Shown here: piece by piece, positions 9,501 to 23,090 of the stretch
Position numbering within the stretch: the stretch's first letter is position 1
Layout: every line of letters starts with the position of its first letter
Virus record (IMG/VR): IMGVR_UViG_3300008012_000023
Location: 28,982 to 92,981 of that record
Strand: one strand, 5' to 3'
Length of the DNA: 64,000 nt
DNA from: a virus
Translations under genes and position numbers: made by a program
The notes under the pieces: model-generated
Seen by the model: the letters and a program-made list of their open reading frames with translations, nothing else
Told to the model about the DNA's origin: nothing
Databases searched by the model: none

Positions 9501-12500
9501 GAACAAATCTTTTATAGTTGTCATTCCAGAACTTCCAAGGATACTGTGTAATTCTTGTAGCGTCTGCTGGTCCATCTGGATCAATACTTCTAATCTTTCC
9601 TTCGTTTGTGTCATAGAAAGCAGGATTATCAAAATCTGTGTTTATTGAATCTTGTGTATCAAGAGATGTGTATCCAAGATTATACTCTCTTACTTTAGTG
9701 TGGAAAGGTTTAACCTCATTGATGTAACTCTCAACATATGAATCTGTGCCCACAGTGTATGTTTTACGCTGATCCAAAGATCTAAAAGAGTTACGGACAT
9801 TGATAAAACTAGATTTGAATAGCCAATCAACATAGTTCGATTGTTCTAAAACCTCCCTCAGAGATATGAAGAAAATGTTGTTGTATTCAATTTTCAGGTC
9901 TCCGACAAATATGTCATCTCTCAGTGCCTTCAACACATTCCTTGTTTCTATAGATGGTTCTGCGTCAAAGAAATTTTCATCAAACGTGTCGTCTCCGGCG
10001 TATCCAGTGTTAAGAACGGAATAGTCATACAGACTTGCTTCTAACTGTATCGTTCCGTTTTCTGTTCCTACGTTCTCCCAACCTTGATTGGTCTTCATGT
10101 ACAACTTCCAGCCACCAGTATCTGCATTGGTCACTTTGGCGTGTTTACCTACTTCCAAATCTAGTTCATCTAGCTCATATTCGTACTTGACCTGCTTGTC
10201 TATAAATGTGTTTTCGTCGTGTGTCATCGAACCGTCGACTTTGTACCAGTCAACTAGTTTATAGTAGGTATCTGTTTTGTATGTTTGAACTCTGGTACGA
10301 CTAAATGATGTTCCGTCCCATCTATAGATTGCCCAATACCCGTTTGAATTTTCATCTGCACTAACCAAGAAGTCAACGGTTCCACTGATGTCTCTGGTGT
10401 CTTTGTAAGTTAGATCAGCATATGTGTCAACTTTTTCGTCCCATAGTCCCGATTGTGCTGTGGGCTCTGGTTCTTTGCTGTCAAGATTGGTGTAAGAAAT
10501 ACTGTTTGCTATCTGATTTTTCTTCAACACAGAATTGGTATATGTTATGATCTCTTTGAGAGGTCTGAACCTATCAACGTACCAACTCTGCCTTGGTCTC
10601 AAATTGTTTCCGTAACGTTGGTTTACCGGAAGGTCGATGTCAGGCACACTGTCTCCCGCTTCGTTCTTGCCTACCAGGCTGTTCCACCATCTAGTTTCTA
10701 TTTCTAGATTAGGCCTGTCGTCCTTGTTGCCTTCCTGCACTATCTTCCAGACAGCATTTGATTCTGCCTCACTCAAATTTTCTTTGTAATCTATGTTCAA
10801 GATAATATTATCATTGAACAAGATGTTTTTTACATTGAATGTCAGCAATTTGTTGGTGTCTGTGATAGCATAAAACTTTTTGCCTGAAGTTAACGGGTCT
10901 CTTATAATGTTGCTTACAAAAGAAGTTGTGTTCTTCCTGACCACTGATGATTTATTTGGATCCGGTAGATTGACACTGTTCTTGACCCAAAAATAATAAT
11001 AATTGACCAATGTGTCAATTTTAGAATCATATTTTTGTTTTATACTGTACACAGTGTCATCTGAATTCAGAGGCTGACCTGATATGTTCTGTGCCAATCC
11101 TTGAGGTGTGTCTGCCAATATGGCCCATTGCGAAGGCAGTATAGTTGATTCTGTCCATTCGTACACATCTATTTGCGACCCAGGAAAAATTTTACCCCAG
11201 TTCTTGGTCCTATATTCTTGGGAGCCTTGCTCATACCATAACCATTTTACTGTAGATAGGTCCCACCACACTTCACCGATGTGATCGTCTGTCCATGATA
11301 TCGAATCATTGACATTATTGGTTTCACCTCCCACATTGTACACAGCAGGATCCCATTCGGACTTAACATTTATTTCTCTATCTGCTATTCCCAATATGTT
11401 TCCTTTCACAGGATCATACAAATCCAAGTAATCTATAATTTGGCTTTTGGCTTTGTCGAAAACGAATGCCGATGTTAATTTCCTGTCGTCGATTAAATTT
11501 TGTTCAGTTACTATAGGTTTCCAGGCATAGACTCCTAGTTCGTTAAGATCAAAACTAGACACCGTTCCGTCGTTGCTTACTCCACTGTCGCTATCGTCTG
11601 ACGGTGATCCGGCGAACACACATCCGTCTATGGCAAAAACAGATTTTCCAAATTCATCATTTGCTGTGACCTTTGCTGTGACCAACTTGTCATCTATCAC
11701 ATAGTCTGTGTCATACATCGTGGCTGTGAACACACCGCCCGATTCTTTGTTGATGTCAACAATGTGAGTGTCTTGTAAGTCGAAAGTGGTCGCACCGTTG
11801 TCAAATTTCATGTTTCTTTTTGTATTGAATTTACTAGCGCCAATTATAATCCTACTGCTGTCAGGAGTGATATCGATTGACGTTCCGAATTTCATGTTAG
11901 TCTGTGTTTCGGGAGCATTCAGGGTCTGTTGTAATGTATATGTGTTCGTAGAACCATCGGCGTTCCATTTGTAATAGTAAACAACACCCGCATCGTCTTG
12001 TAGATCGTTGTCAAAACCAGGAGCAGTTATCAAAAGTTTGGTTCCGTCTCTGCTCATGGCAAGGTCAAAACCGAACTGATTGTTCTGACTGCTACCGTCC
12101 GAACTTACCGCTGTCAATGTTTGCCTATGTGTCCAGGTGTTCTGTGTGCTACCATCATTGCTCGTGCCACCTCTTGTGAAAATTTCTACCTTGCCGGCTG
12201 TGCCAGACGAAACCGATGCTACTGCTAAGATATCACCATTATCATTCACTGCGATCTTGTTTCCAAAACGTTTGCCAGAACCTGGATCGTTACTTGTTAT
12301 AGTAACATCCTGAGTCCAGGTATCATATGTTGAACCATCATTTCCTGTACCCCACGTGTACATATAAACTGCACCTGAATCTGAAGTCTTGCCCGGAGCA
12401 CTCACAAAAAGGTATTTCTGTTGTGTGGAACGGGTGCTGTTGGCTCCCGGTTCTGCCATGGCAATGTCCCAACCAAAATTCTGTCCTGTTTCATCCGAAG

Positions 12501-15500
12501 GCGGTGTTATAGTGTTAAGTTGTGCGTAATTCTTTGCTGTGGTGTTCCACAGATAAGTTTTGACCAGACCCGAGTCGGAGAACCTTGTGCTTCCGTCTAG
12601 ACCAATAGTGTTTGTATATGGCGCTCCTGCCATAATGAAGTTTTCATCTGTGCTTATCCTTAAACTCTCACCCAGTCTGCTGGTGTTATCGTTGTTGTCT
12701 GTCATGGTCAGAGACGATTGTATCTGAAAAGCGTCACCGGGAATATTGTCTCTCCTAAATAAGAAATGAATTGTTCCTTGTCCTGTATTAGGTGCACTGA
12801 TTGCCATAAATCTTCCATCATTTCTTGCCACAACTTTGTATCCAAATTCTTGGTCATTTGTTGTCGAAGGACTTTCGATTACTTTTAATGTATATGGATC
12901 ACACTTTTCATATATCGACCATTTGCTGTTGCCGTTATTGTCTACAAAAACTCTGTCACCGTTTACTGAGTTCAAATCGTCTTTGTCTTGGTATTCGCTA
13001 TAGCTCAACAAAGAGTTCACGTTGTTCATTGACGACAACCTTACTGAAACAAATTTGTACACATTGCCATATGAGTCCAAAGTCGATCCGTCTGCCAGCG
13101 TGCCAAATGTTTGTATTCCTGTTTCTTCAAAATCAAAAACAATATTTTTATGGTCTGGAACCGAAGTTATTTTGTATACTCCGTTAAGTTCTGTGAACTG
13201 ACTGTTACTGATCAGTACAAAATCGTTTTTGCTGAAGCCATGGCTGTCACTGAAGGTCAATCTCAATTCGGTCTGATTATTCAAAGGTTGTATAGAAATA
13301 ATGTTGACGCCTGTGTTTGTGATTCGTTGCACGTCCCAATCTGTGTTTTCTTTTTTAGCAATCCATATTAGATCGTTGTTTGATATTCTATTGACATCTA
13401 AATTCAACAAGTCATTGATATTGAATGCTGTGTGCTGTACATCTTCCTGTCTGGCATATCCGGCAGTTTTATATTTTTGAACAACATCGCTGTCAAACCC
13501 TTCTTTGGTATAATCGTATTGAGCAAAGGTTGTTCCTGCTGTGTAATCTATTGGTTTTTGATAAAAATTTTCTTTCAATACAACAGCAGATCTGGCAAAA
13601 TTTTTACTTTCCGTATCCGAATCTAAAAGTTCGATTGATTGAGTGTTGTAAAGGAATTTGTTGTCATCCATTTCAAACTGTATTGATTTTTTATTATCAA
13701 CATTTCCTATTTCGCCGGTCTTGATCATCCATTCAGGATAGATGTCTAAACTGATATTTTCGCCATTGAACTGTGCTTTGACCAATTTGTCTATGGCATT
13801 AAGAGTTCCTTTTTCTCTTATAAAGCCTTGATAAAATTTATATTGCGTAACATCATTGACAAAAAGGTTTTCTAAATAATCTCGAGATTGATAGCCTATC
13901 AAATGTTGGGCGAGTGTTTGTTGTGACTCATCAAAATTGTTTGTTTCCAAATTATAGAAATCGTTGAACTGCGAAATTTTGTAGTCGAAATTTGGTATCA
14001 ACTGAGCATTTGGTTTCTCTTTTTTGATTTGCCAATTTTCGTTCTCGAAACTGTCTCTACTGTTGTGGTTAACTTTTGCTACATAGAAATTATTTTGGTA
14101 CTCTACTGTGTCTCCAATATTGTAATCTTTGTTGTTTGTCCATAAATTTACTTTCGCCTCATCAAAAACAAATCCCGGAGAATAATAATCACCGTTCCAG
14201 TCTCCGGTCTTCCATCCTACCAATTTCAATCTCTGCTGTCTGAAACCCGTGGCAGGATCGTATATGATATCACTGAACACAGTTTTATTGTCAAAAAGTA
14301 TTAGGTGTTCTTTCTGCACAGCATTCATTACAATATTGAATATGCCTTGTTCAACGTTGGTTGATTTTATCTCGAAATTTGTTCCTACTCGTTTAGTGCT
14401 GATATCTTTTGTTGATAGATTCCTTCCTTGCGAATCAAGGACTGTGTACTCGCCTACTAAATTATTCAACTTGTTGACCACAGAATTTTTTGTGGTAACA
14501 CTAAAACCATCTGCTCCAGCGGACATTGTAATAGCCGAACCTGCCGCCCACCCCTGTGTGGTCCAGTATAAAAATTCTCTAGCGGATGTTTTCCATTCAT
14601 TTACTTCTTTCAATTCTCTGCTATATGACTCAAACGCAAATCCTCGACTTTTCAAATATGCCTCATATCCAAGCAAGAAATCAACCACGTCCTGTTTGGT
14701 TTTCAAGACAGATCCGTAAGTTAGTTGCTTTGCGGTAGTATCAAAGGTGTTATAGAATATTGCCTCTGTACTTCCTATAACAAATTTTGTGCTGTTGCTG
14801 TTCTTGATGGGAGAAAAATATTGGAAATATGGTCTTAATTTATTGTAACCTATCACTTTGTATCCACCAACTAAAGTTGACCCATCGTCTGCAATATCAG
14901 TGTTCGCTTCGATCAAGACACCCGAATAATCAAATCTGTCAACAGGGTTCGAGGTTCTAAATATTATTTTGTAATTTTCGTCTGGCACGAACTGTGACCC
15001 ACTAGTGGAAGCAGGAGACACCGAATCGGTCAAAATCTTTATATTTTCTTTGTCTGTGAATCCTCCTAGTTTGTAGGACAACTGGACATTCAAATTTTTC
15101 ATTTTGTCGTAAAAGAAAACAGCAGGATCCAAATTATTTTTTATGAGATAGTTCACAACAAAAGGTTGATAACCCGCTGTCTGATATCTTGTTGTGATCC
15201 CCGTTACAGTATCGGTAACTGTTTCAAGGTGGTATCTGCTAGTGGATAATCTTTGTCTTATTCCTGTTCGAGAGTCTACTAGGTTTCCAGCGGTGTTAGT
15301 GCTCAGTGCTGAATTGTCCAAATACTGCCCAAAGAATTGTGCTGGTTTTGTAAGAGCCAACATCCTCATCACAGCAAAAGGATATTGAGCACTTCTCCTC
15401 CAGGCTGTCTCGCCCGGACCTTGGTCTCCAAATACCCAACTTTTCCTAATGCCTATAGCATCATATGATTGTAAAAGTTTTGCTTTTATAGGATTTAAAA

Positions 15501-18500
15501 GATTGCCGTTTTCGTCTACGGGAATGTAATTTGTCAAACCTTCACGTATATAACGTTCCTTGGTTGTTTGAGTATGCTTGTCAAACCCTGCCTCTAGATC
15601 TTGCCACATCACAGTATTTCCTGCAGAATATGGCGCCGGGCCGTAGTTTGTTTCCCACGAAGAAGGTTTTTCTGAATACCCTAACATCTCCCATGGATGA
15701 GTATGCGGCCTATCTGTGTCATAAAAATATTTAAAAATGCCTCTCCAATGTCCCGGAAGGAATTCATTTGCCAAAGAACTCTTTGCTGTAGAATAATTGT
15801 AAGTGAAAGGATCACCGTCAACAAAGTTCTGTTTCTGATATTGTACGGCATTTATTCCTGCCCAATTGTAAAAATCCAAGGCAAGAATACTATCGACTTC
15901 GTTGTTGCTGTATTCTGTTTCGGTAAAGGCGGATGGTTTGACATCGCTCTCATCTAACAGAGTCGGGTCGTGCTCTACTTTTATATTGTTGTAAATTCTT
16001 TTTTCAAATTCTAATAGCAAGTCGTCTCTGTAGTCACCATAGGCAATAGTCCTCGAACCGTCGTGACCGATGATCACATTCTTTGTGGTTGTGTAGGTGT
16101 TGTCGCTAACCAACTCAGGTTTGTATTTTGGATACATACCCATTTTTGTAGGAGTAGGTGGAACAAAACTTGCGGTTGTGTCTGCATAATCCTTTATCAC
16201 TATCTTGTCACCCACAGCGAGCGTGGTCGTGATGTTTATGCTATCGTCGGTTGTGTCAAAAGTAAAGTCATGATCCCTGACCAACTGTGTGTCATTCAAG
16301 TAAACATACACTGCCCTGTTGGAAAGTGATGTCACATCAAACTGGCTGTCTATCGCATAATCCACTTCTGACGAATCCTGCACCGTGTACGTTCTAACAG
16401 ATACGTTTTCGCCATACCCCATCATGTCTTCATAAAAGAATGGAAAGGTATTATTTTTATTTTCTTTAAGTTTTTCAATTATTTCATCTAGTCTTTGTGA
16501 TATGGTTCCGTCATAATCGGTTCCAACCTGATAATTCAAAATACTTTCTTTGAATTTTTGATATGATGAACTACAATAATCCAAGGCACTGATAAAATTG
16601 CTAGGTGTATCTATCAAACTGAACAGAGCATTTGTCAAAGGTGACGAATGCTGAATAATTGTTCCACCCTTTAGTCTTACATCTGGCAAATCTCTTAGGT
16701 TGGTGTTTCCCGGAAACTCCGCGCCAACTATATCAATATTTTTCTCATGAATGTCATGCAGATGATTTAGTATCTGTCCGTATGTCAATTCATCAAGACT
16801 TGCGTTCAAAGGATTAGTAGAAAGGTTTTCGGGCACCTCGTATACACCCTTGCCTGATAATTTTTTTGAATTACTATGTGTCGTAATTTTTACTAGATTG
16901 CCAACCGCAAGTGCTTTAGTAAATTTAACATATTTGTTGACAGTTCCATCGACTAGTGTGTAGTCTGTGTTTAGATCTTTTCTTTGATGGTCGACATCAA
17001 CACTGACTTCCAGGTCGGTCAATGTTTTGCTGTCTTTGTAAACGTCAATAGCAAAAAGTTGTTTTTCATCCGCTGTGACATCATATGTTCTTATCACCCG
17101 TTGTTTACTTTGTTCCGATCTTTTTATCCATCCATTTTTGCTGTTGTGAGTTGTCAGTCCTGTCGTATAGTGTAAGTGCCCGGATCCAAGAAATTTGCTT
17201 ACAAACTGGTCACCACTTTTATATTTGAATGTACCTGATAGAAGATCAGATGTAAAAACAATATCACCCACATTCTGCACTGTGTTGTATTTTACCCTCA
17301 ATCCCAACACTGTGTCTAATGGTGCCGAATCAGAAATTTTATATTCAAAAACCTTGGCTCCAATGAAATCACTGTTTGGATATGTTGTTGAATTATCAAA
17401 CGAAATGTGAGAATTATCAAACATACCAAACAACGGTTGTTGATTCAGTTTTGTTTTTTCCTGTCCAGTGGCCCACTCGGTTGTAGCAGACTTGTAATAG
17501 AATGTTTTTCCTTGATTCACAGTACCAAATTCTACAAACACATTGTCACCATTTGTTGGTGTACCATCTGACTCTAAAGTAAGATTGATTACACTTGTGG
17601 AGTTGAATGTAACAAAATTCACTTTGTAAATTTTATTTTTATATTGGCTGTCTGGATCTGCTGTGAACAAAACTCGCATTCCGTCTGTGAGGGTGATGCC
17701 ATCCACAATGTAACCTGTGTTGTTTACGATTGTAGACCCAACATCTGTTGTCACAGAATCAATAACTGTTACACTGTTCTTGGCAACTACTCCATGGTCA
17801 TACAAAGAGAGTCCAGAATCAAATTCAATTATGGGTCTCTTGGCCCTGTTTTGTTCCAGAAGGTCCAGTTCCAGGCCGTTAATGGTCGCTGTGTCTTCTA
17901 TCATTGCTCTATGGAACCATCGATTGTACCTGCTCCAGGCATTGCCGTCTATGCTATCTCTTTTGATAGTGATGTAATCAGGATCGGTTGGCCTATAAAA
18001 TGCAATCGAATAAGGTCGAGAATCATAGGCGCTCTCGTCGTACAATGTTGTTGTCTCTTCTGCATAGGATTCTGGTGTTATCAATTTGGTCGTGTCGGTT
18101 AATGTAATTTTTTCTCCAACACCCTCGACATAAAATTCTTTGTTAGCGTAGGTTTCTGTGTCTAAGACATTGTTGCCAAATTTGATCTTCATTCCATTGG
18201 ACAATGCTGTGCCGCCGCTGAAAGTATAATTTTTAAGATTTACTATCTGCTCTGCTACATCTATCTTGGTTGCATCATTGATATCCTTAATTTTTATGAT
18301 GCCGTTCATGGCAGAATGAGAACCACACTGATAATGTAGTGTATCTGGAGCATTTTCCGGAACCACAAAAGTTAAAGTGCCTTTTTTTACCCCATTGTTT
18401 GTAACACCATTATCATACAGCACACTTGTTGAGCCATCGACAGCAATACCTGTCTTGAATGGTTCCGTCATGATGTAAAAAGGATGAGATGTGGTATCTT

Positions 18501-19146
18501 TGACAAATTTGTAAGTGTTTCCTCTGTAAAGTGTTATCTGGGGATTGTCGGTGTTGCCGTGTGTTCCAAATCTGTATGATGTCGAACCGTTGGCAGTGAC
18601 ATCTATCTCATAACTGATACCTGGTCCTATCGTTGACACAAGGATAGGATTTGGACCTTCTGGCAACCAATAGTATTCTCTATAATTGATCAACTTATCT
18701 AGGTCGACCGCAGAGTTCCAACTGTATACATCTTCTTTGGTCAATCTGTCATGGTTGTCAACTATACCGCCTAGGTATTCGATTTGATTGATAAAGTCAT
18801 CATAAGTTGCTGTAAATTTTACTCTATCTTCAGGATTCACACTGCTTGTATCTTTGTCGATATACGTGACAGTAGGTTCTAATTGATAATTTTTCCTTAG
18901 TTCACTTGTGGCACTTACGTATTTGTCAGCACTTTGTCTTGTGTAAGCATATGGCCTTCCAATATAACCGTCTAACCTTTGTAGATTGCCTTTCTGGACC
19001 AAAGGATCAAGTGTGCTTGATAAAAATCGTTGGTTGGCATCTGTCCTGTAGTAGGCAGGTAGATGAGCCACTGTTCTTCTGTAGTTCCTACCCTCTTTGT
19101 CTGTGACTACTTCTAGATTTCTTGATGATTTGTTATCTTCCGCCAT
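6550..19146 (-). CDS. Giant multi-domain baseplate-position structural protein, 4198 aa (gp7 position)
   Basis: A single open frame of 12.6 kb, starting 2 nt after the gp6 stop, where T4 carries gene 7. T4 gp7 is about 1030 aa, so this is about four times longer, and I assign it by position rather than by sequence. Visible parts: N-terminal region with [21 protein letters not shown]; a cupredoxin-like domain at ~180-290 with His221, Cys274, His277 and Met280 in copper-ligand spacing; a long unassigned middle; seven FG-GAP-like beta-propeller repeats at ~2090-2530; two NAGSGYT..PTV.ITGG repeats near 3215-3300; then a series of GDGST..F modules from ~3430 to the end, the same module found in right-hand fibre genes. 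Probably a baseplate wedge and peripheral adhesion scaffold. Confidence 0.85.
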   Translation of the reverse strand: MAEDNKSSRNLEVVTDKEGRNYRRTVAHLPAYYRTDANQRFLSSTLDPLVQKGNLQRLDGYIGRPYAYTRQSADKYVSATSELRKNYQLEPTVTYIDKDTSSVNPEDRVKFTATYDDFINQIEYLGGIVDNHDRLTKEDVYSWNSAVDLDKLINYREYYWLPEGPNPILVSTIGPGISYEIDVTANGSTSYRFGTHGNTDNPQITLYRGNTYKFVKDTTSHPFYIMTEPFKTGIAVDGSTSVLYDNGVTNNGVKKGTLTFVVPENAPDTLHYQCGSHSAMNGIIKIKDINDATKIDVAEQIVNLKNYTFSGGTALSNGMKIKFGNNVLDTETYANKEFYVEGVGEKITLTDTTKLITPESYAEETTTLYDESAYDSRPYSIAFYRPTDPDYITIKRDSIDGNAWSRYNRWFHRAMIEDTATINGLELDLLEQNRAKRPIIEFDSGLSLYDHGVVAKNSVTVIDSVTTDVGSTIVNNTGYIVDGITLTDGMRVLFTADPDSQYKNKIYKVNFVTFNSTSVINLTLESDGTPTNGDNVFVEFGTVNQGKTFYYKSATTEWATGQEKTKLNQQPLFGMFDNSHISFDNSTTYPNSDFIGAKVFEYKISDSAPLDTVLGLRVKYNTVQNVGDIVFTSDLLSGTFKYKSGDQFVSKFLGSGHLHYTTGLTTHNSKNGWIKRSEQSKQRVIRTYDVTADEKQLFAIDVYKDSKTLTDLEVSVDVDHQRKDLNTDYTLVDGTVNKYVKFTKALAVGNLVKITTHSNSKKLSGKGVYEVPENLSTNPLNASLDELTYGQILNHLHDIHEKNIDIVGAEFPGNTNLRDLPDVRLKGGTIIQHSSPLTNALFSLIDTPSNFISALDYCSSSYQKFKESILNYQVGTDYDGTISQRLDEIIEKLKENKNNTFPFFYEDMMGYGENVSVRTYTVQDSSEVDYAIDSQFDVTSLSNRAVYVYLNDTQLVRDHDFTFDTTDDSINITTTLAVGDKIVIKDYADTTASFVPPTPTKMGMYPKYKPELVSDNTYTTTKNVIIGHDGSRTIAYGDYRDDLLLEFEKRIYNNIKVEHDPTLLDESDVKPSAFTETEYSNNEVDSILALDFYNWAGINAVQYQKQNFVDGDPFTYNYSTAKSSLANEFLPGHWRGIFKYFYDTDRPHTHPWEMLGYSEKPSSWETNYGPAPYSAGNTVMWQDLEAGFDKHTQTTKERYIREGLTNYIPVDENGNLLNPIKAKLLQSYDAIGIRKSWVFGDQGPGETAWRRSAQYPFAVMRMLALTKPAQFFGQYLDNSALSTNTAGNLVDSRTGIRQRLSTSRYHLETVTDTVTGITTRYQTAGYQPFVVNYLIKNNLDPAVFFYDKMKNLNVQLSYKLGGFTDKENIKILTDSVSPASTSGSQFVPDENYKIIFRTSNPVDRFDYSGVLIEANTDIADDGSTLVGGYKVIGYNKLRPYFQYFSPIKNSNSTKFVIGSTEAIFYNTFDTTAKQLTYGSVLKTKQDVVDFLLGYEAYLKSRGFAFESYSRELKEVNEWKTSAREFLYWTTQGWAAGSAITMSAGADGFSVTTKNSVVNKLNNLVGEYTVLDSQGRNLSTKDISTKRVGTNFEIKSTNVEQGIFNIVMNAVQKEHLILFDNKTVFSDIIYDPATGFRQQRLKLVGWKTGDWNGDYYSPGFVFDEAKVNLWTNNKDYNIGDTVEYQNNFYVAKVNHNSRDSFENENWQIKKEKPNAQLIPNFDYKISQFNDFYNLETNNFDESQQTLAQHLIGYQSRDYLENLFVNDVTQYKFYQGFIREKGTLNAIDKLVKAQFNGENISLDIYPEWMIKTGEIGNVDNKKSIQFEMDDNKFLYNTQSIELLDSDTESKNFARSAVVLKENFYQKPIDYTAGTTFAQYDYTKEGFDSDVVQKYKTAGYARQEDVQHTAFNINDLLNLDVNRISNNDLIWIAKKENTDWDVQRITNTGVNIISIQPLNNQTELRLTFSDSHGFSKNDFVLISNSQFTELNGVYKITSVPDHKNIVFDFEETGIQTFGTLADGSTLDSYGNVYKFVSVRLSSMNNVNSLLSYSEYQDKDDLNSVNGDRVFVDNNGNSKWSIYEKCDPYTLKVIESPSTTNDQEFGYKVVARNDGRFMAISAPNTGQGTIHFLFRRDNIPGDAFQIQSSLTMTDNNDNTSRLGESLRISTDENFIMAGAPYTNTIGLDGSTRFSDSGLVKTYLWNTTAKNYAQLNTITPPSDETGQNFGWDIAMAEPGANSTRSTQQKYLFVSAPGKTSDSGAVYMYTWGTGNDGSTYDTWTQDVTITSNDPGSGKRFGNKIAVNDNGDILAVASVSSGTAGKVEIFTRGGTSNDGSTQNTWTHRQTLTAVSSDGSSQNNQFGFDLAMSRDGTKLLITAPGFDNDLQDDAGVVYYYKWNADGSTNTYTLQQTLNAPETQTNMKFGTSIDITPDSSRIIIGASKFNTKRNMKFDNGATTFDLQDTHIVDINKESGGVFTATMYDTDYVIDDKLVTAKVTANDEFGKSVFAIDGCVFAGSPSDDSDSGVSNDGTVSSFDLNELGVYAWKPIVTEQNLIDDRKLTSAFVFDKAKSQIIDYLDLYDPVKGNILGIADREINVKSEWDPAVYNVGGETNNVNDSISWTDDHIGEVWWDLSTVKWLWYEQGSQEYRTKNWGKIFPGSQIDVYEWTESTILPSQWAILADTPQGLAQNISGQPLNSDDTVYSIKQKYDSKIDTLVNYYYFWVKNSVNLPDPNKSSVVRKNTTSFVSNIIRDPLTSGKKFYAITDTNKLLTFNVKNILFNDNIILNIDYKENLSEAESNAVWKIVQEGNKDDRPNLEIETRWWNSLVGKNEAGDSVPDIDLPVNQRYGNNLRPRQSWYVDRFRPLKEIITYTNSVLKKNQIANSISYTNLDSKEPEPTAQSGLWDEKVDTYADLTYKDTRDISGTVDFLVSADENSNGYWAIYRWDGTSFSRTRVQTYKTDTYYKLVDWYKVDGSMTHDENTFIDKQVKYEYELDELDLEVGKHAKVTNADTGGWKLYMKTNQGWENVGTENGTIQLEASLYDYSVLNTGYAGDDTFDENFFDAEPSIETRNVLKALRDDIFVGDLKIEYNNIFFISLREVLEQSNYVDWLFKSSFINVRNSFRSLDQRKTYTVGTDSYVESYINEVKPFHTKVREYNLGYTSLDTQDSINTDFDNPAFYDTNEGKIRSIDPDGPADATRITQYPWKFWNDNYKRFVQSVVITNAGSGYTQTPTVTITGGGGSGATATAVVSDGSVKSISVTNAGSGYTSTPTVLITGGESGGSTPTNQAKASVRLGNAKVRDIQTTIKFDRISKTATVLDWTSDTVYEYGTLIRFNNELYRATNRFTSTTDFDDNEGSVQKLRGDESYITATERTLGLYTPTTEMPGNELSQLMKGIDYGGVMVTGLDFTNDQGWDKSNWYENPWDNYGTSRSKTFYGDGSTVTFSFDTAPATTEVYTVYFDGTRQTSEVFRGDGTTTSFTLSSAPGNGVKVEFIPFDDDKVLTPTDDRTLDTQLSGGLFSSVLGQSPSDIIVEGDAFVTPETSFAPEENVPGSIFDTLDIKVYTTPLSGVPFIVNKTYFGDDSTITFSIGQKPGTSAGVFVTVNNTIQTLNTDFTVDVENETITLTTTPVTGAVINVRSFAVSGSNYVVLNEFTGDGSTTDFETASRDTYQLDSALPTLYVTKNGVPQTVSTDYTTSESNKKITVSFTSAPASGDSIQVAGFNQDSTSRAYAEVRTQEIEYDGSTLTYPLTYPAGAIGPYAGLTLVELNGSLLRGPDNTYYSGDGSTATFTYGVSTMLSDGSTVDPAKTITSNSQIEVYKNGSKQLLNTDYTVDIAQQNVSFVLAPASGDIIVIATKVDKHYTVTGSDLVIDTSQISSDSISLSQGDKFVVTTFNNAFGMRQRREVLEGRTNGEFYLSADPFNSDYTYVALNQELLVANNDYTIENNKITIFGKTITTSDRLDVMYFAIESNTGATGFRIFKDMLNRTFYKRISKTHTTKLTQDLLVDSTTITVEDGTILGQPNVSANMPGVIFVDKERIEYFSKTGNTLGQLRRGTLGTGIKVHASGADVVDASGQQTVPYADTISSKTYTGDGSTVSFATTTAPSSASELDIFIGGQRLLLTSEDGSTVNYIVDGSTANVTLITPPASGVQIKIIQKTGSVWYDAGVSTAANGKGLQKANTYQARFIAGEPTNAPE

Positions 19147-19148
19147 CT

Positions 19149-22100
19149 TTAGTATCCTGTACCACTACTGCCGGAACTGGAGTTGCTTCCAGAACCGTAT
19201 GTTGTCGAGGTAACCGATGATACTGCCGATGATGATCTTGTTGTGTTTGTTATTGACGTGGTCGATGTTACAACTGTTCCAGAAGCCTCTAGTTGGTTGG
19301 CTCCTAGAGCATCTATGATTGTAACATCATCAACGGTGGCCCCACTGATGAAAATTTCGTCTGATGCTGAACTGATTTGGAACAGAGAACCAAATCCTTG
19401 TCCTGATTGATTAGGCACGATGACCACCGTGAGTAGGTCTGGTGCCAATTGATTGTGTATGTAAGCCGCAAGTTCCGTAAAATAGAAAGTGTCACCAAAG
19501 TTCCAATTTTCTAAGGCAAAAAATCTATTGATTGCCTGAATGACTTTTGTTTTGATTATTGCATTGCTTACATTTGTTTCGGGATTTTTGACAACCTTGA
19601 ATGTTGACTGTAATTCTTCGTTGGCATTTGTGCCAAATAAGATTTTATATTTTACCGGACGGTATATAATTTGATCACTCAAACTTTTTACAGGATTAAG
19701 TTTGCTTCCATAACTTATTCTCAACTGATCACTTGTGCTTGGTGTAGGCCGTGTTCCACCTTCAGAAAGCCAATTTCTAAAATTGATATCATAAGTTCTT
19801 TCCAACATGAAAATATCTATCACGTTGCTTACACTTGGATCTATTCTCGATCCTTGCCCTGCATGATGCTTGTACTGGAAATCGATAGTAGATCTACCAG
19901 ATCTGGCAATATAGTCTGTGGTTGTGTTTAAAGTTTGTGTGGACGAATCATATTTTTTGATCACGTCTTCGCTGGGATCTCTAAAATAAAAAAGTTGGCC
20001 ATTTTCGTATGTTCCGGGTAAAGTTATATCTGACTCATTTGCTGTCACAATAAAATTAGTAGAAGCGTAAGGTCTGAATCTTTCTATGTTGTTGTAAGAC
20101 AAATATTTTTCAAAGAACACATACTTTGTGTTGGGAGATGTTGTGGGTTCAACAATAATATCAAAAATTTCAGGATTATCTACAACGCCATCGTCGTCGC
20201 TATCGAAAAAGCCAACTTCAACTTTTCTATTGTCCTGGTAACCGTCTGCTTCTTGTATGGTGTTTACAACTTGCCAATATATAGGATACCCTACAGATGT
20301 TGAACTTGATAATATCAAATTATTTTTTAATATTTTTACAAAATCTTTTACTAATCTTCCAGTTTTATAATCATAGATTCTTTCATCTATATCGTAATGA
20401 AATTTGTTTTGACCTTCTGATTCGAAAATATATTTCAAAGATCTGTACTCAACTGTGTATGTATTTCCGTCATTTGTAAATTTAAACCACCAACTGGCGT
20501 CCAAACTAGTTTCGGAAGTGTCGCCCTCGTTGTCGAGACTGAAATCATCTGAGGTGTTCAAGTTGGATGATGTGATCACCTTCCATTCTGTGTTTTCTGA
20601 ATCAAATCTCAAACCAAATGTCTCATACGCTTCTATTCTATTTTGTATGTCTTGCTTCAACGCTGTGGTGAATGTGTTAAGGAAAGGTGGTATGACCGCA
20701 TTTGCCACGGCGTTTGCTGGAATAATATTCGCTAAAGTAACCGGACCAACCCCTGACTCTAGATTTCCAACTCCGCCATTTGCTCCGTCTGCCACTACCG
20801 AAGTAACTTTGGCCCATGACCTATCTTCTGCATTGTCTGTGCCACTGGTGACCAACTTGCCGTTTAAAAATTTTCTTGTATCTGGCGAAGTGAATTTCAC
20901 CAAAGATCCAGGTTTTACATACTGCAGATTGCTTGTGCTGAATTCCCCAAGAACCAGAGGCCCGCCTGCATTAAAATAACCTGTGTTTGTATTTGTTCCG
21001 GTTGTTGTGCTTACCCAACTCGCAGTAAGGCTTGATAAATCTTTTGCATCATATTTCAAGTAATAGAATTGCCTCGAATACGCATTTTTTAATTTTGCCT
21101 CAACGCTGGTGTTTATTGTGTTGAGAATATCATTCCTGTTTGTGAAAGTAAAAGTAAAAGTAGGTGATGTTTCTTCTCTGTAAACTATGCCATCTTCAGC
21201 AATAGTGCTTACCTGAGAATATGCACCAGTTGGATCAATGATATCCTTGGCCCTGGAAATGCCAGATGCTGTTCTGTTCACTGATTTTATTTTCACTATT
21301 TCCTGGGATGCACCCAAAGGAACTATGTTGTAATCCTCTGCCGTAATCATTCTATTCTGTGAATAATAAACCTGAGGTGCCTTCTCCCTGATAGAATCGT
21401 TTGATTCTGTGGCCGATGAATTATACACTGATTGTTTCAGGCTGACACTTATTGTTGCCACCTGACTGCCACCATTTTTGTCAAGATACGGAAGATCTAT
21501 TTGAACGTTTTGTATGTCTGTTGCCTGGATAGAATACTTTTCGTTGTCGCTAACTCTGTGGTACACCCTAAAAGCACCCGATGGCAAGTTAGCAAAATTG
21601 CCATCACCGAAGACCAAATCAACTGCGTCGTTATTTTTCGTAATGACATTGTAAACATCTCTTTCGCTTTTAGACAAACTGTTGTATATTGTGTTGTTTC
21701 CGGCAACGCTCGGAACCTTGGTCCATAATTTTGAAACCTGATTGAGGTTGTCAAGACTGTATAACCAAACATCTGTGTCATTGATGCCATTGACATTGAT
21801 GTTCTGCACAAAATTTGTAATGCCTTGTTCGATAGAAAATTCGGTGTTTGTCAATCCTCCCTGTTTGAACAACACAAAGAAGCCTGTATTATTCGAACTG
21901 TCTCCTGCGCCATCTGTTCTGTATAGATAACTGAAACCATCACCCGGTAGAGGTGCCTTTTCATATATAGATTCGCTCGAAGATACAGTTGCGGGCACAA
22001 CTTCGAAATTTCTAGTTACTCCGTTGACCGGTTTTATGAATTTGAAAATTGGAAGGTCTGTATTGATACTGTTGGATGTGTATACTTCAGTAGTGATACC

Positions 22101-22640
22101 ACCAATTATGGCCGACTCCAAAGGCTTTCCGAATTTTTGATCTGTAAAATTTAATGCGTTGAAAATGCTGATAAACTGTTCTCTGTAATTGGCATTTGTT
22201 GGATCATTCCATACCACTGTGGTATTGGCTAAATTAGTGCCTGACGAATCTGTCACTGTTTCTGTTGTTGAAACAGAATCTATCTTTAACAAACCAGATG
22301 CACACTGGTTCCTACGAGCATTGTAATTTATAAGTCTTGCCAATCTTAATACAGAATTTCGTCTTTCTGCGGTTTCTAAAAAATTTTCTCTGGCATTCAA
22401 ATCAACTCTGAACGATAGGGACTGTGCCACATAGGCTATCAGATCGATCAGGGCAACATATTCAGAACTCTCAACAAAATCATTGAAATCATCTGGATAG
22501 TTTTCCTTGATGTAGGACACCATGGTCCTTCTTATGGTCTCAAAATCGTATGATTTGAAATCTGCTTTTTGAAACGCCTGATAGATCTTACGCCAATCTT
22601 CTGCAATCAATAATCTATTTTGTCTATCTGTAGTGGCCAT
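19149..22640 (-). CDS. 6: Baseplate wedge protein gp6, 1163 aa
   Basis: The N-terminal ~110 residues carry the gp6/J-protein signature: [78 protein letters not shown]4 gp6 is 660 aa, so this is longer, as is usual in marine relatives. The C-terminal third ([37 protein letters not shown]) is the conserved baseplate J-like part, followed by a Ser/Thr/Gly-rich tail that ends SGSSGTGY. gp6 dimers form the inner ring that holds the wedges together. The gene sits directly after gp25, as in many contractile systems, and has its own late promoter at 22656. Confidence 0.93.
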   Translation of the reverse strand: MATTDRQNRLLIAEDWRKIYQAFQKADFKSYDFETIRRTMVSYIKENYPDDFNDFVESSEYVALIDLIAYVAQSLSFRVDLNARENFLETAERRNSVLRLARLINYNARRNQCASGLLKIDSVSTTETVTDSSGTNLANTTVVWNDPTNANYREQFISIFNALNFTDQKFGKPLESAIIGGITTEVYTSNSINTDLPIFKFIKPVNGVTRNFEVVPATVSSSESIYEKAPLPGDGFSYLYRTDGAGDSSNNTGFFVLFKQGGLTNTEFSIEQGITNFVQNINVNGINDTDVWLYSLDNLNQVSKLWTKVPSVAGNNTIYNSLSKSERDVYNVITKNNDAVDLVFGDGNFANLPSGAFRVYHRVSDNEKYSIQATDIQNVQIDLPYLDKNGGSQVATISVSLKQSVYNSSATESNDSIREKAPQVYYSQNRMITAEDYNIVPLGASQEIVKIKSVNRTASGISRAKDIIDPTGAYSQVSTIAEDGIVYREETSPTFTFTFTNRNDILNTINTSVEAKLKNAYSRQFYYLKYDAKDLSSLTASWVSTTTGTNTNTGYFNAGGPLVLGEFSTSNLQYVKPGSLVKFTSPDTRKFLNGKLVTSGTDNAEDRSWAKVTSVVADGANGGVGNLESGVGPVTLANIIPANAVANAVIPPFLNTFTTALKQDIQNRIEAYETFGLRFDSENTEWKVITSSNLNTSDDFSLDNEGDTSETSLDASWWFKFTNDGNTYTVEYRSLKYIFESEGQNKFHYDIDERIYDYKTGRLVKDFVKILKNNLILSSSTSVGYPIYWQVVNTIQEADGYQDNRKVEVGFFDSDDDGVVDNPEIFDIIVEPTTSPNTKYVFFEKYLSYNNIERFRPYASTNFIVTANESDITLPGTYENGQLFYFRDPSEDVIKKYDSSTQTLNTTTDYIARSGRSTIDFQYKHHAGQGSRIDPSVSNVIDIFMLERTYDINFRNWLSEGGTRPTPSTSDQLRISYGSKLNPVKSLSDQIIYRPVKYKILFGTNANEELQSTFKVVKNPETNVSNAIIKTKVIQAINRFFALENWNFGDTFYFTELAAYIHNQLAPDLLTVVIVPNQSGQGFGSLFQISSASDEIFISGATVDDVTIIDALGANQLEASGTVVTSTTSITNTTRSSSAVSSVTSTTYGSGSNSSSGSSGTGY

Positions 22641-22655
22641 TATGTATAATGTAGA

Positions 22656-22663
22656 TATTTATA
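22656..22663 (-). promoter_or_regulatory. Late promoter TATAAATA for gene 6
   Basis: Perfect TATAAATA on the minus strand, 15 nt before the ATG of gp6 and inside the 43-nt gap after gp25. T4 late promoters have only this -10 element and need gp55. The predicted leader is about 10 nt with no clear Shine-Dalgarno. Confidence 0.75.
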
Positions 22664-22683
22664 TGATTATAAATGTGCGTATA

Positions 22684-23088
22684 TTAAGATAGACGTATCG
22701 TGCTATTTTGATCAAAATCTAACTGTAACTTTTCGGTGATATTGTAAGGAAGATAACTGATTGTGGCCTGTATTGATATGCCATGATCTTCTTCGGATAC
22801 CAATATTTCTTCTGTGTTGATCCTGGGATCGGCGTTTAAATTTCTGGTGATATCATCGGCTATGGCCTGTCTGAGATCCTCGGTCAGAGGTTCAAACAGT
22901 ACATCATATATTATAGTGCCAAATTCGGGGTTTTCCACACGCTCTCCCTTACGAACACTCAAACGGTTCAACAAGTTTTGTTTGACCAATTCAAAATCAT
23001 ACAGTTTGTAATTGGTCCTTGACGCCTGACTGCTAAAACCTTTGAATGTTTTGGATTTTGGTATTGTGTTTTTTCCTGTGTCTGCCAT
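22684..23088 (-). CDS. 25: Baseplate wedge protein gp25, 134 aa
   Basis: T4 gp25 is 132 aa and this product is 134 aa. It contains the conserved gp25/GpW block RKGERVENPEFGTIIYDVLFEPLTEDLRQAIADDI and the downstream sheet (RINTEEILVSEEDHGISIQATISYLPYNITEKLQLDFD). gp25 is the sheath-initiating wedge component related to TssE of type VI secretion and binds gp6 and gp53. It starts 2 nt after the gp5 stop, so the two are translationally close. Assignment is firm from motif, length and position next to gp6. Confidence 0.95.
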   Translation of the reverse strand: MADTGKNTIPKSKTFKGFSSQASRTNYKLYDFELVKQNLLNRLSVRKGERVENPEFGTIIYDVLFEPLTEDLRQAIADDITRNLNADPRINTEEILVSEEDHGISIQATISYLPYNITEKLQLDFDQNSTIRLS

Positions 23089-23090
23089 TT

